A stretch of DNA of 6,737 nucleotides. Origin: Acidobacteriaceae bacterium (GTDB lineage: Bacteria; Acidobacteriota; Terriglobia; Terriglobales; Acidobacteriaceae). Below are positions 1-6,096 of this stretch, piece after piece. Location: assembly GCA_003162495.1 (NCBI GenBank), contig PMOF01000163.1:1-6737 (forward strand). The letters are read 5' to 3'. The translations under genes were made by a program, and so were the position numbers. Position 1 is the stretch's first letter; every line of letters begins with the position of its first letter. The notes under the pieces are model-generated. The model saw only the letters and a list, made by a program, of their open reading frames with translations. It made no database searches and was not told the DNA's origin.

Positions 1-3000
1 GGAGTCCATGCGCCGGAAGAGCCTGTCAAAGCATTCTTGGGTGTGCAGCCGGGCGCGAGAGGCACGATCGGGTTGGTGATGCCGTCGGCGGTGGAGTAGT
101 AGATGCTGCCGACCGCGCCGGAGAAGTCAATGATGCTGTAAGGCTGACCGCTCTGCAGCACGGTGACGCCGATCAGCGACCATCCGTCGGCGATCTTGCC
201 CGCGAGGGAGTGCTCATTGGCAAGCCCGGGAATCTGGTAGACGTAGTTGAAGCTGGTGACATGGGTGCGGTCGTAGTCCGAGGAACCATACCCGCTGCGC
301 AGGTTAAGGGGGTTGTTGCCGCTGTAGAACAGGCCCAGCCCGCTTTGCTCGTCGAGCGAGTGCGAATAAGTGTAAGAGAGCCCGACCTCGATGCCGTGGC
401 TCATGCGCTTCTCAATGTGCGCCTGCAGCGCATTGTAGGCATCGACGCCCGCGGCTTTGTAGGAAATGGACTCCGCTGCGTAGCCGATGTAGGGGACGCG
501 GAGATCCACATTGCCGCCCTCGTAGTTGGCCTGGTAGAAGTTGCCATCGGGCAAAGTCGCGCCGCCGACGTTGTACCCATAGCTGTAATTCTGCTGGTTA
601 GCGCTGCCGGCCAGCGTGGGGCTGGAGGGTGAAGCGATGGTGGGCTGGTTGAAGGGAACTGGAATGACCTGGTGGCGGCCGACGTTGCCCACATAGCCGA
701 GTTCAATGGCCAGGTCGTTGCGCGGTTGCCACTGGATATCGAGGGTGTAGTTCATGGTATAGGGTAGCTTGTTGGCGCGGTCGTAGACACCGAGCGAAAT
801 GGGCTGGCCGTTGTTGGTGACGCCGGGCGCGCCGTCGCCGAAGTTCTCAATGCTGTAGGCGTTAGGAAGGTAATTGCTGAGATCCGAAGCCTTGGGGTTG
901 TTGGGAGCCGCGTATTGAAGGGTGGTCCCATAAGGGTTTGAGAGATCGCCGGTCACGTCGGTCGGCGGCCCGGTTGGCGGGCCAAACCCGCCGTTGCCGC
1001 CGCAGGTGGGAATGTAGTACTCGTAGAGCGACTGCGATGTCGTGGGGCAGCTTGAGGCGTTGACGAAGGGCAGTTGCTGGTTGACGCCGAAGGGGCCGCC
1101 GGTGACGGTGCCGATGGCATAGCCGGGCGAGAAGTAGCTGAACAGTTCGCCGCGGTCGTAGTACATACCGGCGCCTGCGCGGACCACCACCTTACTATGG
1201 AACATCTCTGGCTGCCATGCCACGCCTACGCGCGGACCCACGCCCCACTGGCGGCCGGTGAGGGTGGTGTTGCTCACGCCCTTGGTGCCGTTGGCATTGT
1301 TGCCGGCGATAATCAATCCGGAGTTCTCGATGGTGTCAGAGGCCACGGTGTAGTTGTAGAGGCTGGAATCGAAGTTGAAGATGCGTCCGTACTTTTCAGT
1401 GAGGCCGCCGTCCCAGTCATAGCGTACGCCCGCCGTCAGTGAGAGGGTGGGCGTGATCTGCCACTTGTCCTGCAGGTAGCTGCCCAGTTGGTTGGCCCGG
1501 TAATAGCGGCTGGCGTCGCCCTGCAGGAACGAGCTCACATAGAAACCTGTTGCCGAGCTGCCGGGGGTGACGAAGCCCTGAACCATCTGGCTGAAGTCGT
1601 CGGTGGCCACCGTGCCTGTGCCGGTGCGCTTATCAATGGTGTTGAGCTGGGTGTAAGTGTAGCTGGCGCCGAAGCTGAGGGTGTGCCGGCCGATCAACCA
1701 GATGGCGTTGCCCGAGGGAGCAAGCCGGTTCTGGAATACGCCGGTATTGGCCGCCTGCCCTTCGGCGTTGGGGCCGATATTCAGGATCGCCTGGGAGGTT
1801 CCAGACGGTTGAAAGTTGCCCAGCACGTTGTAGACCGAAACGCCGGGAAAGTAATTCGATCCGAACATGTTGATGGAGCCGGTGCCGGCCGTCCCGCCAG
1901 GGATGGAGCTGGGGCCGAAGGGCTGCTCATTGTCACCCCAGTTCTTTTCGCGGATGAAGCCCAGGGTCTCGGTGGTGCTCAGATTGGGCTTGACCACAAA
2001 GGTGTTGATGATGGAAGCAACCTGCGCTCCGGAGTCCAGGTGCTCGGTAAAGCCGGGAACGCTGGAGTAGGAGAAGGGCGAAATGGTGGGATCGTGCTGA
2101 TAGAAGTACTTGAGCGAGAGCGTGTCTCTCTTGGTGGCGTTGTAGTCAAGATCGGCCACGGCCAGGTCTCCGGTAAACCGGCCCGTGCCGGGGATGAAGG
2201 CGTTGTCAACGTGCGCGGCAGTGGGCGGGGCGCCGTTGAGAGCGTCGTTGGGGATGAGCCACTTGCCGGGCTCGCCCGGAAGCGAGGGTGAATTGAACAA
2301 GGCAAGGGCGGTGTGATCGATGTTGGCGTTGGTCAGGCTGGTGCCGAACGAGTTGTTGGCCAGCGCCGCCAAAGCCGCTGCGGAACGATCGTCGCTCAGA
2401 CCGACAGGAACGTCGAGCACGGAGTCGCCGATTTCCTGATCGGAGACGTGCAGGTGCTGATAGGACAGGAATCCGAAGAGCTTGTCTTTGATGATGGGCC
2501 CGCCGATGGTGCCGCCGAGTATATAGCGATGCAACTCGGGAACTTTGTTGTAGGCGGGAATATCGGGATCCTGATTGAAGAAGAAGGGGGCGGCATTGAG
2601 CCAACTGGTGCCGCGGTGGATGTAGGCGGTGCCGTGAAAAACGTTGGTGCCCGAGGCGGTGCTCAAATCAATGTGCGCGCCGGAGGTGGAACCTTGCTGC
2701 GCGTCATACATGGAGGCATTCACGCGCACTTCAGCAATGGTTTCAGGTGCGGGGGTGGGGATGGCATTGCCGATGGAGAGGTAAATGGAGGCCGCGGAGG
2801 GGATGACGCCGCCTGCGCCGGTGCTGGAGGAGACGCCGGTCGAGTTGATGACGCGCGCTGAAGCCACCTGGCTGGTGCTTTTGCCGTTGAAGAGGTTGCT
2901 GGCGTCAACGCCGTTCAGCAAAAACGAATTGGAAGTGTCGCGCTGGCCGTTGGCCCAGATGGGCTCGTTGCCGAGTCCGGAGTTTGCGCCGGTACCGCTT

Positions 3001-3524
3001 GCAAGTTCCGCGCTCACCCCCGTGGATTGGGTGGCAAGGCCGGTAAAGCTGCCCGTGGCCAGCGGCACCGCTTCAATCTCCGCCTTGTCCATGACGTAGC
3101 CGTTCGTGGTGTCAACGGCATTCATCAGCGGAGTGGCTTCCACCTCGATGGTGGTGGTGGTCTGGCCGACTTTGAGGGCGGCACTCAGCGTGGCTGTGCG
3201 GTCGGCCTGCACGGTGATGTGCTGCGTCTTCTGCATGTCAAAGCCGGTGGCCGAATAGGTGAGCGTATAGGTGCCAATGGGCAGGTTGACGAACGTGTAG
3301 CTGCCTGCGCCGTTGGTCGTGGTGGTGCGGGCGGCAGACGTTTGTTCGTCCACCAGCGTCACCGTGGCGCCGGGAATGACGCCGCCAGATGCGTCCGTCA
3401 CCTCGCCGGTGATGCCGCCGAGCGTTTGCTGTGCCACCAGGGAAGAACAACACAGCGCAGCGGCTGCCGTGATGGCGAGCAACCGGGGAAGCAGAGAAGA
3501 GAAGGTGCGGATGGAGTAGCTCAA
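1..3524 (-). CDS. TonB-dependent-receptor-like outer-membrane protein with N-terminal carboxypeptidase-regulatory domain (C-terminus cut by window edge)
   Basis: One uninterrupted minus-strand frame gives 1174 residues and is still open at base 1, so the C-terminus is missing. Residues 1-32 look like a Sec signal peptide: R6 and R14, a hydrophobic LLAITAAAALCC core, then cleavage around LVAQ-Q. Residues about 36-120 resemble a carboxypeptidase-regulatory/CnaB-like beta-sandwich (GGITGEVTDASGGVIPGA, later SYTFVNLPIGTYTL). A plug-like region follows at about 125-250 (NGQRDTSNSFLLNGVD near 190). From about 290 to the end, alternating aromatic segments resemble a 22-strand beta-barrel (TNVFHGTAYIHRG, LTAGVRYDWD near 700, GLSYTYSHSLDE). 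Acidobacterial members are usually a little longer than this fragment, so perhaps 50-100 residues lie outside. I saw no clear TonB box. Such proteins import large or scarce substrates across the outer membrane using TonB energy; the substrate here is unknown. An in-frame TAA lies upstream of the TTG with no ATG between, which supports the TTG start. Confidence is high for family and low for substrate. Confidence 0.92.
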   Translation of the reverse strand, partial: MSYSIRTFSSLLPRLLAITAAAALCCSSLVAQQTLGGITGEVTDASGGVIPGATVTLVDEQTSAARTTTTNGAGSYTFVNLPIGTYTLTYSATGFDMQKTQHITVQADRTATLSAALKVGQTTTTIEVEATPLMNAVDTTNGYVMDKAEIEAVPLATGSFTGLATQSTGVSAELASGTGANSGLGNEPIWANGQRDTSNSFLLNGVDASNLFNGKSTSQVASARVINSTGVSSSTGAGGVIPSAASIYLSIGNAIPTPAPETIAEVRVNASMYDAQQGSTSGAHIDLSTASGTNVFHGTAYIHRGTSWLNAAPFFFNQDPDIPAYNKVPELHRYILGGTIGGPIIKDKLFGFLSYQHLHVSDQEIGDSVLDVPVGLSDDRSAAALAALANNSFGTSLTNANIDHTALALFNSPSLPGEPGKWLIPNDALNGAPPTAAHVDNAFIPGTGRFTGDLAVADLDYNATKRDTLSLKYFYQHDPTISPFSYSSVPGFTEHLDSGAQVASIINTFVVKPNLSTTETLGFIREKNWGDNEQPFGPSSIPGGTAGTGSINMFGSNYFPGVSVYNVLGNFQPSGTSQAILNIGPNAEGQAANTGVFQNRLAPSGNAIWLIGRHTLSFGASYTYTQLNTIDKRTGTGTVATDDFSQMVQGFVTPGSSATGFYVSSFLQGDASRYYRANQLGSYLQDKWQITPTLSLTAGVRYDWDGGLTEKYGRIFNFDSSLYNYTVASDTIENSGLIIAGNNANGTKGVSNTTLTGRQWGVGPRVGVAWQPEMFHSKVVVRAGAGMYYDRGELFSYFSPGYAIGTVTGGPFGVNQQLPFVNASSCPTTSQSLYEYYIPTCGGNGGFGPPTGPPTDVTGDLSNPYGTTLQYAAPNNPKASDLSNYLPNAYSIENFGDGAPGVTNNGQPISLGVYDRANKLPYTMNYTLDIQWQPRNDLAIELGYVGNVGRHQVIPVPFNQPTIASPSSPTLAGSANQQNYSYGYNVGGATLPDGNFYQANYEGGNVDLRVPYIGYAAESISYKAAGVDAYNALQAHIEKRMSHGIEVGLSYTYSHSLDEQSGLGLFYSGNNPLNLRSGYGSSDYDRTHVTSFNYVYQIPGLANEHSLAGKIADGWSLIGVTVLQSGQPYSIIDFSGAVGSIYYSTADGITNPIVPLAPGCTPKNALTGSSGAWT

Positions 3525-3532
3525 TTGGCCGG

Positions 3533-3536
3533 CCTC
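3533..3536 (-). promoter_or_regulatory. Shine-Dalgarno (GAGG) supporting the TTG start of the receptor
   Basis: On the minus strand GAGG ends 8 nt before the TTG at 3524-3522. The stretch between the upstream in-frame TAA (about 3564-3566) and this TTG contains no ATG or GTG in frame. A later in-frame TTG at codon 15 is possible, but it would remove the arginine-containing n-region and leave a poorer signal peptide. Confidence 0.55.
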
Positions 3537-3556
3537 GAAAATGGAGTCTTCCCCAA

Positions 3557-3583
3557 AGGTTTTTTAAGTTGTTAAAAAAACCT
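3557..3583. repeat. AT-rich inverted repeat in the receptor leader
   Basis: Plus-strand arms AGGTTTTTTAA and TTAAAAAAACCT flank a 4-nt GTTG loop. They pair over 11 bp with one extra A in the right arm. The element lies 33 nt upstream of the receptor TTG, probably within its 5' leader. No U-tract follows on either strand, so it is not a classical intrinsic terminator. It may be a regulatory hairpin or a protein-binding dyad; the function is inferred only. Confidence 0.5.
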
Positions 3584-3595
3584 CAACCGAATCAA

Positions 3596-3622
3596 ATTAT
3601 TGATGTTCAGTGTGTTTCGCAA
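3596..3622 (-). promoter_or_regulatory. Weak sigma70-like promoter candidate for the receptor
   Basis: Minus strand: TTGCGA (4 of 6 to TTGACA) at 3622-3617, a 15-nt spacer, then AATAAT (5 of 6 to TATAAT) at 3601-3596. The spacer is short. If used, it would give a leader of roughly 65 nt containing the inverted repeat at 3557-3583. This is a pattern match in AT-rich DNA only. Confidence 0.2.
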
Positions 3623-3641
3623 CGGGGAAAATCGGAACGTG

Positions 3642-3658
3642 TACGAGTGGTGCTCGTA
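3642..3658. promoter_or_regulatory. Perfect 6-bp dyad, operator-like
   Basis: TACGAG and CTCGTA are perfect inverted copies around the 5-nt centre TGGTG. In RNA, G-U pairs could extend the stem at both ends. It lies between the divergent promoter candidates, 20 bp upstream of the receptor -35 candidate. Position and symmetry suggest a binding site for a dimeric regulator; no regulator family is identifiable. Confidence 0.4.
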
Positions 3659-3692
3659 TCTGGTTTGGTTTGTTTCAATTTAGACTACACGG

Positions 3693-3721
3693 TAGGCATA
3701 GAATAGTCATCCCGGTATAAA
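3693..3721 (+). promoter_or_regulatory. Sigma70-like promoter candidate for mocA
   Basis: TAGGCA (4 of 6 to TTGACA) at 3693-3698 is followed by a 17-nt spacer and TATAAA (5 of 6 to TATAAT) at 3716-3721. Transcription from about 3728 would leave a leader of about 95 nt before mocA. A competing -10-like TAGAAT lies at 3699-3704 but has no good -35. Confidence 0.35.
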
Positions 3722-3798
3722 GATCGCCTAAATATTTGCGGTTTTTAGCTTATGGCGCCGAGTTTGATCTGGTCAGGGACAAGACTCGCCCGTCGCGC

Positions 3799-3812
3799 TG
3801 AAAGCGCTTGCC
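3799..3812. promoter_or_regulatory. LacI-family-type operator-like palindrome just upstream of mocA
   Basis: The site TGAAAGCGCTTGCC contains the perfect 8-bp palindrome AAGCGCTT and matches the degenerate LacI/CcpA-type pattern TGNNANCGNTNNCA at all defined positions but the last. It ends 9 nt before the mocA ATG, where a bound repressor would hinder transcription or start-site access. CcpA itself is not expected in this type of organism, so any regulator would be another LacI-family protein. It could also be chance. Confidence 0.3.
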
Positions 3813-3821
3813 GGTACACTG

Positions 3822-4412
3822 ATGCCGATGCCTGTTGCCGCCATGGTTCTTGCCGCTGGAGCGAGCCGCCGCCTGGGGCAGCCCAAGCAGTTGTTGCGGC
3901 ACGAAGGAGAATCGTTGCTTGACCGAGCCGTGCGGCTTGCCAGCGAGGCCGGGGCTGAGCCCGTGTTGGTGGTTCTGGGCGCCGATGCAGAGCGCATCCA
4001 GGGGGCCGCGGCGCTGCACAACTCCATTGCGGTTTTCAACAAGCAGTGGGAAATGGGAATCGCAACTTCCATTCACGCCGGGCTGCATGCGCTGGAGCAG
4101 ATTGAGCCCGGCGTGGCGGGCGTGCTGATTTTGAGTTGCGATCAGCCACGGCTCGGGGCCGCGCACCTGCGCGCGTTGATCGATAGCTTCGTGGCGCAGA
4201 CAGAGCCGGTGATCGTGGCCTCAGCGTATGCGGGTATTCATGGGGTTCCCGCCGTATTTCCTCGCAGGGTTTTTGCGGAGTTGTTTGCTTTGCAGGGCGA
4301 TCGCGGGGCGCGCGCCTTGCTCATTCGTCCGCCATGCCCATTGATCGCGCTGCCGTTTGAGGGCGGGGAAGTAGACATCGACGAGCCCGATGATCTGGGA
4401 TATCTTGAATAG
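3822..4412 (+). CDS. mocA: MocA-type molybdenum cofactor cytidylyltransferase (NTP_transf_3 family)
   Basis: The 196-residue product is a single-domain cytosolic nucleotidyltransferase, normal for the family. It carries the nucleotide-binding signature LAAGASRRLGQPKQLL at 10-25 (LAAG, as in MocA, rather than the LAGG of MobA), WEMGIATSIHAGL at 76-88, the metal-binding CDQP at 106-109 and a C-terminal VDIDEPDDL near 184-192. MocA proteins join CTP to Mo-molybdopterin to make the MCD cofactor used by xanthine-dehydrogenase-family enzymes. That fits the adjacent xanthine dehydrogenase and uricase operon, which converges on it with a 2-bp gap. No good Shine-Dalgarno precedes the ATG at 3822; an in-frame ATG at 3828 is an equally plausible start. 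An in-frame TGA at 3765 with no earlier ATG limits any extension. Confusion with MobA or another small sugar-nucleotide transferase is unlikely. Confidence 0.88.
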   Translation: MPMPVAAMVLAAGASRRLGQPKQLLRHEGESLLDRAVRLASEAGAEPVLVVLGADAERIQGAAALHNSIAVFNKQWEMGIATSIHAGLHALEQIEPGVAGVLILSCDQPRLGAAHLRALIDSFVAQTEPVIVASAYAGIHGVPAVFPRRVFAELFALQGDRGARALLIRPPCPLIALPFEGGEVDIDEPDDLGYLE

Positions 4413-4414
4413 CT

Positions 4415-5257
4415 TTAACGCTCAATGGTGGCTTCGATCGTGCCGTGCGGCTCGTCAATGGGCACGAAAATATGGTTGGGATTGTCCTGGCCGAAGGGAC
4501 CAAGGTCAGCCAGCAGGTGGTGAAGGTTGGGCATGGCGAGTGTGATGCGCGCAATCTCCGGCGCGGCGGCGAGCGCGGCCTTGCCCATGTCGAAGAGCGT
4601 GTGTTGGACGCTCATGCTGTTGTGCGCTGCAAACTCCTTGAGCAGCGCGGCAAGAATGCGCGCTCGAACCTGCGCATGATCCGGAGACGCCGCAGTGTAT
4701 TCCCAGGTCACTGTCGCACGGGTGCCGAATATGCGATCAGTGGCCGGCTTAAGCGTAGTCAGCTTGTCGTTGAAATAGCCCGTGAAGGCCGATTTAGTTG
4801 TCTTCAGAATCACCAGGCCGTCGATTCCCGGCCTCACTGACCACTCGCGGCCCCGGTCGCGAACGGCTCGCACGGTATGCACCTCCGGGCCGCCGAGCTT
4901 AAAGGTGGTTGCGTCCGGCACATCGTCCACAATCAGGTGCTCCCAGGCCTTCTCCTCGATCCCCACGAGAGTTCCGCTCACTTGCGGATTGTTAGCCAGC
5001 AAATAATCGCCGAGCTCGGTCGCGAAGTCTTCGATGGTGGCGGCCTTCGATGCGCGGGCCAGCGAATACACTGTGTTCTTCATCGTGTCGGTGGGCAGGA
5101 TGTTGCTGTTATCCGCCTCAGTAAAGCTGGCCTCGAACTCGCCTTCCAACAAAACGCGCACGGTCCATTCGTGGAACTCGTGGCGATCGCCGTGGCGCGT
5201 AATCCGCGAGAGCCGCACGCGCGATTTTCCGTAGCGATTTTCTCCCAGTCTCGCCAT
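4415..5257 (-). CDS. pucL: Factor-independent urate oxidase (uricase)
   Basis: The 280-residue product matches cofactor-free bacterial and fungal uricases over its full length. It oxidises urate with O2 to 5-hydroxyisourate and H2O2 as a cytosolic tetramer. Visible landmarks are YGK at 9-11 (K11, the catalytic lysine) and TDTMKNT at 56-62 (T56, the partner threonine). Next come SAFTGY with F158, then LTTLKPATDRIFGT with R175. SVQHTLFDMGK carries V217 and Q218, which hold the urate ring. MPNLHH carries N244 and H246, and the C-terminal block DEPHGTIEATIER closes the protein. All active-site residues expected from the Aspergillus enzyme appear present. No C-terminal peroxisomal signal is seen, as expected for a bacterium. 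The start is well supported by GAGGAAG 7 nt upstream. It is the last gene of the operon and ends 2 bp from the mocA stop codon. Confidence 0.96.
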   Translation of the reverse strand: MARLGENRYGKSRVRLSRITRHGDRHEFHEWTVRVLLEGEFEASFTEADNSNILPTDTMKNTVYSLARASKAATIEDFATELGDYLLANNPQVSGTLVGIEEKAWEHLIVDDVPDATTFKLGGPEVHTVRAVRDRGREWSVRPGIDGLVILKTTKSAFTGYFNDKLTTLKPATDRIFGTRATVTWEYTAASPDHAQVRARILAALLKEFAAHNSMSVQHTLFDMGKAALAAAPEIARITLAMPNLHHLLADLGPFGQDNPNHIFVPIDEPHGTIEATIER

Positions 5258-5260
5258 TTG

Positions 5261-5590
5261 TCAGCTTCCTCGATAGGTTGTGTAGCTATTGTCGCTCAGC
5301 AGTATAGGCAGGTGATAATGCGACTCTCCGTCGCAGTTGAAAGTGATAACGATCTCCGGATAAAGACTGGTGCGGCCGGTGCGCGCAAGATATGCGCCAC
5401 TCGCAAAGGACAGCCGATAGAGGCCGGCAGGAGCGCTCGGCGCCAAGTCGCGGCAACGCCCGTCCGCATCGGTCGCGCTCTCGCTCACCACTGCCCACGC
5501 ATCGTTTTCGCCTTTGTCGAGTCGCACCAGAATTCCGGCGGCAGGCTTGCCTAGCACCGCATCGAGCACGTGCGTTGTGATTGCACTCAT
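5261..5590 (-). CDS. uraH: 5-hydroxyisourate hydrolase (transthyretin-like)
   Basis: The 109-residue product is a complete transthyretin-like HIU hydrolase, which hydrolyses 5-hydroxyisourate to OHCU. Diagnostic features are THVLD at 5-10 with H7, DADGRC with R45, TSLYPEIVITF at 74-84, and HYHLPILLS with H93. The hallmark C-terminal YRGS at 106-109 separates the enzyme from vertebrate transthyretin. The frame is open upstream to about 5842, but that extension overlaps uraD and has no family similarity, so the ATG at 5590 is chosen. This ATG overlaps the uraD stop as ATGA. No strong Shine-Dalgarno is visible, only a distant GGGAAAG, so translation probably depends on coupling to uraD. No signal peptide is present. 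The stop lies 3 nt before the pucL start, inside the pucL ribosome-binding region. Confidence 0.95.
   Translation of the reverse strand: MSAITTHVLDAVLGKPAAGILVRLDKGENDAWAVVSESATDADGRCRDLAPSAPAGLYRLSFASGAYLARTGRTSLYPEIVITFNCDGESHYHLPILLSDNSYTTYRGS
5265..5271 (-). promoter_or_regulatory. Shine-Dalgarno of pucL, overlapping the end of uraH
   Basis: GAGGAAG on the minus strand lies 7 nt from the pucL ATG and is encoded within the last uraH codons (Arg-Gly-Ser). It fixes the pucL start. Confidence 0.75.
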
Positions 5591-6096
5591 TCTACAAGCC
5601 ACTTTCCCAGACGGATCTGCATGATTTGGCGCTGCTGCTCGACGGCCTCGCGCAACTCGGTGGCGCGATCGCGGGCCAGGCGGCGATTGAGAATCGCGAG
5701 CATCTCTTCGGCGGTCTTTCCGGTTGCGCACACAATGTAGGTGAAGCCGAAGCGCTTCTCGTAGAGAGCAATGCCCGCGGCGAGTTCGTCGAGCACGCGC
5801 TGAGCAGCTGAAGTCGCCGACACTTGCTCCTGGCGCGACCACTCCGCCGATTTAGCCGTTGCGTGCGCGGCCTTGCGTTCGCCAATCCGAGGATGGCTGG
5901 CGAAGGCCTCCATCCAATCGGCTTCTTCCATGTTGCTCCACACTTCATCGGCCGCCTGGCTCAACGCCACCACACTGGCAATGGGGCGCAATCCAATCAT
6001 GGCCAGGGCCCATCGCCGCGCGCCGCAACAGGCGATCATCGCATCGAACGCTGCGTTGGCGGCGGCTGCATTCCAGGATGCGAGCGTGGGATTCAT
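5587..6096 (-). CDS. uraD: OHCU decarboxylase (2-oxo-4-hydroxy-4-carboxy-5-ureidoimidazoline decarboxylase)
   Basis: The 169-residue product matches the all-helical OHCU decarboxylase family, usually about 160-175 residues. It decarboxylates OHCU stereospecifically to S-allantoin. The conserved core is present: FASHPRIGER at 65-74 with catalytic H68, WSRQEQ at 86-91 with E90, YEKRFGFTYIVCATGK at 112-127, then a helical tail (ELREAVEQQRQIMQIRLGKWL). Start: the ATG at 6096 has GGAGGAG 8 nt upstream and overlaps the stop of the preceding FAD-subunit gene as ATGA. Its own stop overlaps the uraH start in the same way. It is cytosolic, with no signal peptide or membrane segment. The small Ala-rich N-terminus (residues 9-16) is typical and not a tag. 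Confidence 0.94.
   Translation of the reverse strand: MNPTLASWNAAAANAAFDAMIACCGARRWALAMIGLRPIASVVALSQAADEVWSNMEEADWMEAFASHPRIGERKAAHATAKSAEWSRQEQVSATSAAQRVLDELAAGIALYEKRFGFTYIVCATGKTAEEMLAILNRRLARDRATELREAVEQQRQIMQIRLGKWLVE

Larger units (their letters stand above)
3525..3821. other. Divergent intergenic region between the receptor and mocA
   Basis: This 297-bp stretch separates the divergent receptor and mocA genes and is visibly richer in A and T than its flanks. I see no convincing gene in it. It holds three dyad-symmetric elements, one weak promoter candidate for each direction (all listed separately) and a short GGTTT direct repeat at 3662-3671. Regulation of both flanking genes presumably acts here. 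Confidence 0.7.

Noticed and set aside
967..983. GC-rich hairpin with arms GGCCCG and CGGGCC
   Set aside because: It lies inside the receptor frame and is explained by a repeated Gly-Pro-Pro-Thr peptide. No U-tract follows.
1488..2291. Plus-strand open frame of 267 codons antisense to the receptor
   Set aside because: It uses the same codon register as the receptor on the opposite strand, a common artefact in GC-rich genes. The product has no recognisable domain, and the minus-strand frame gives a full receptor barrel.
3145..3165. Short GGT/ACC trinucleotide repeat
   Set aside because: It encodes a poly-Thr stretch after the carboxypeptidase-regulatory domain. It has only a few copies and is unlikely to be a phase-variable tract.
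2313..3575. Plus-strand open frames of 182 codons each (2313-2861 and 3027-3575)
   Set aside because: Both are antisense shadows of the receptor with low-complexity Gly/Val/Arg-rich translations and no motifs.
3752..3922. Possible 56-codon upstream ORF overlapping mocA out of frame
   Set aside because: It has no Shine-Dalgarno and an Arg/Cys-rich translation with no similarity, and most of it lies over the mocA nucleotide-binding motif.
4877..5554. Plus-strand open frame of 225 codons across pucL and uraH
   Set aside because: It spans two well-supported minus-strand genes and its translation resembles no family.
5591..5842. N-terminal extension of uraH up to 5842
   Set aside because: It overlaps uraD in another frame. 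The HIU hydrolase domain begins at the ATG at 5590, which also makes the ATGA overlap with the uraD stop.
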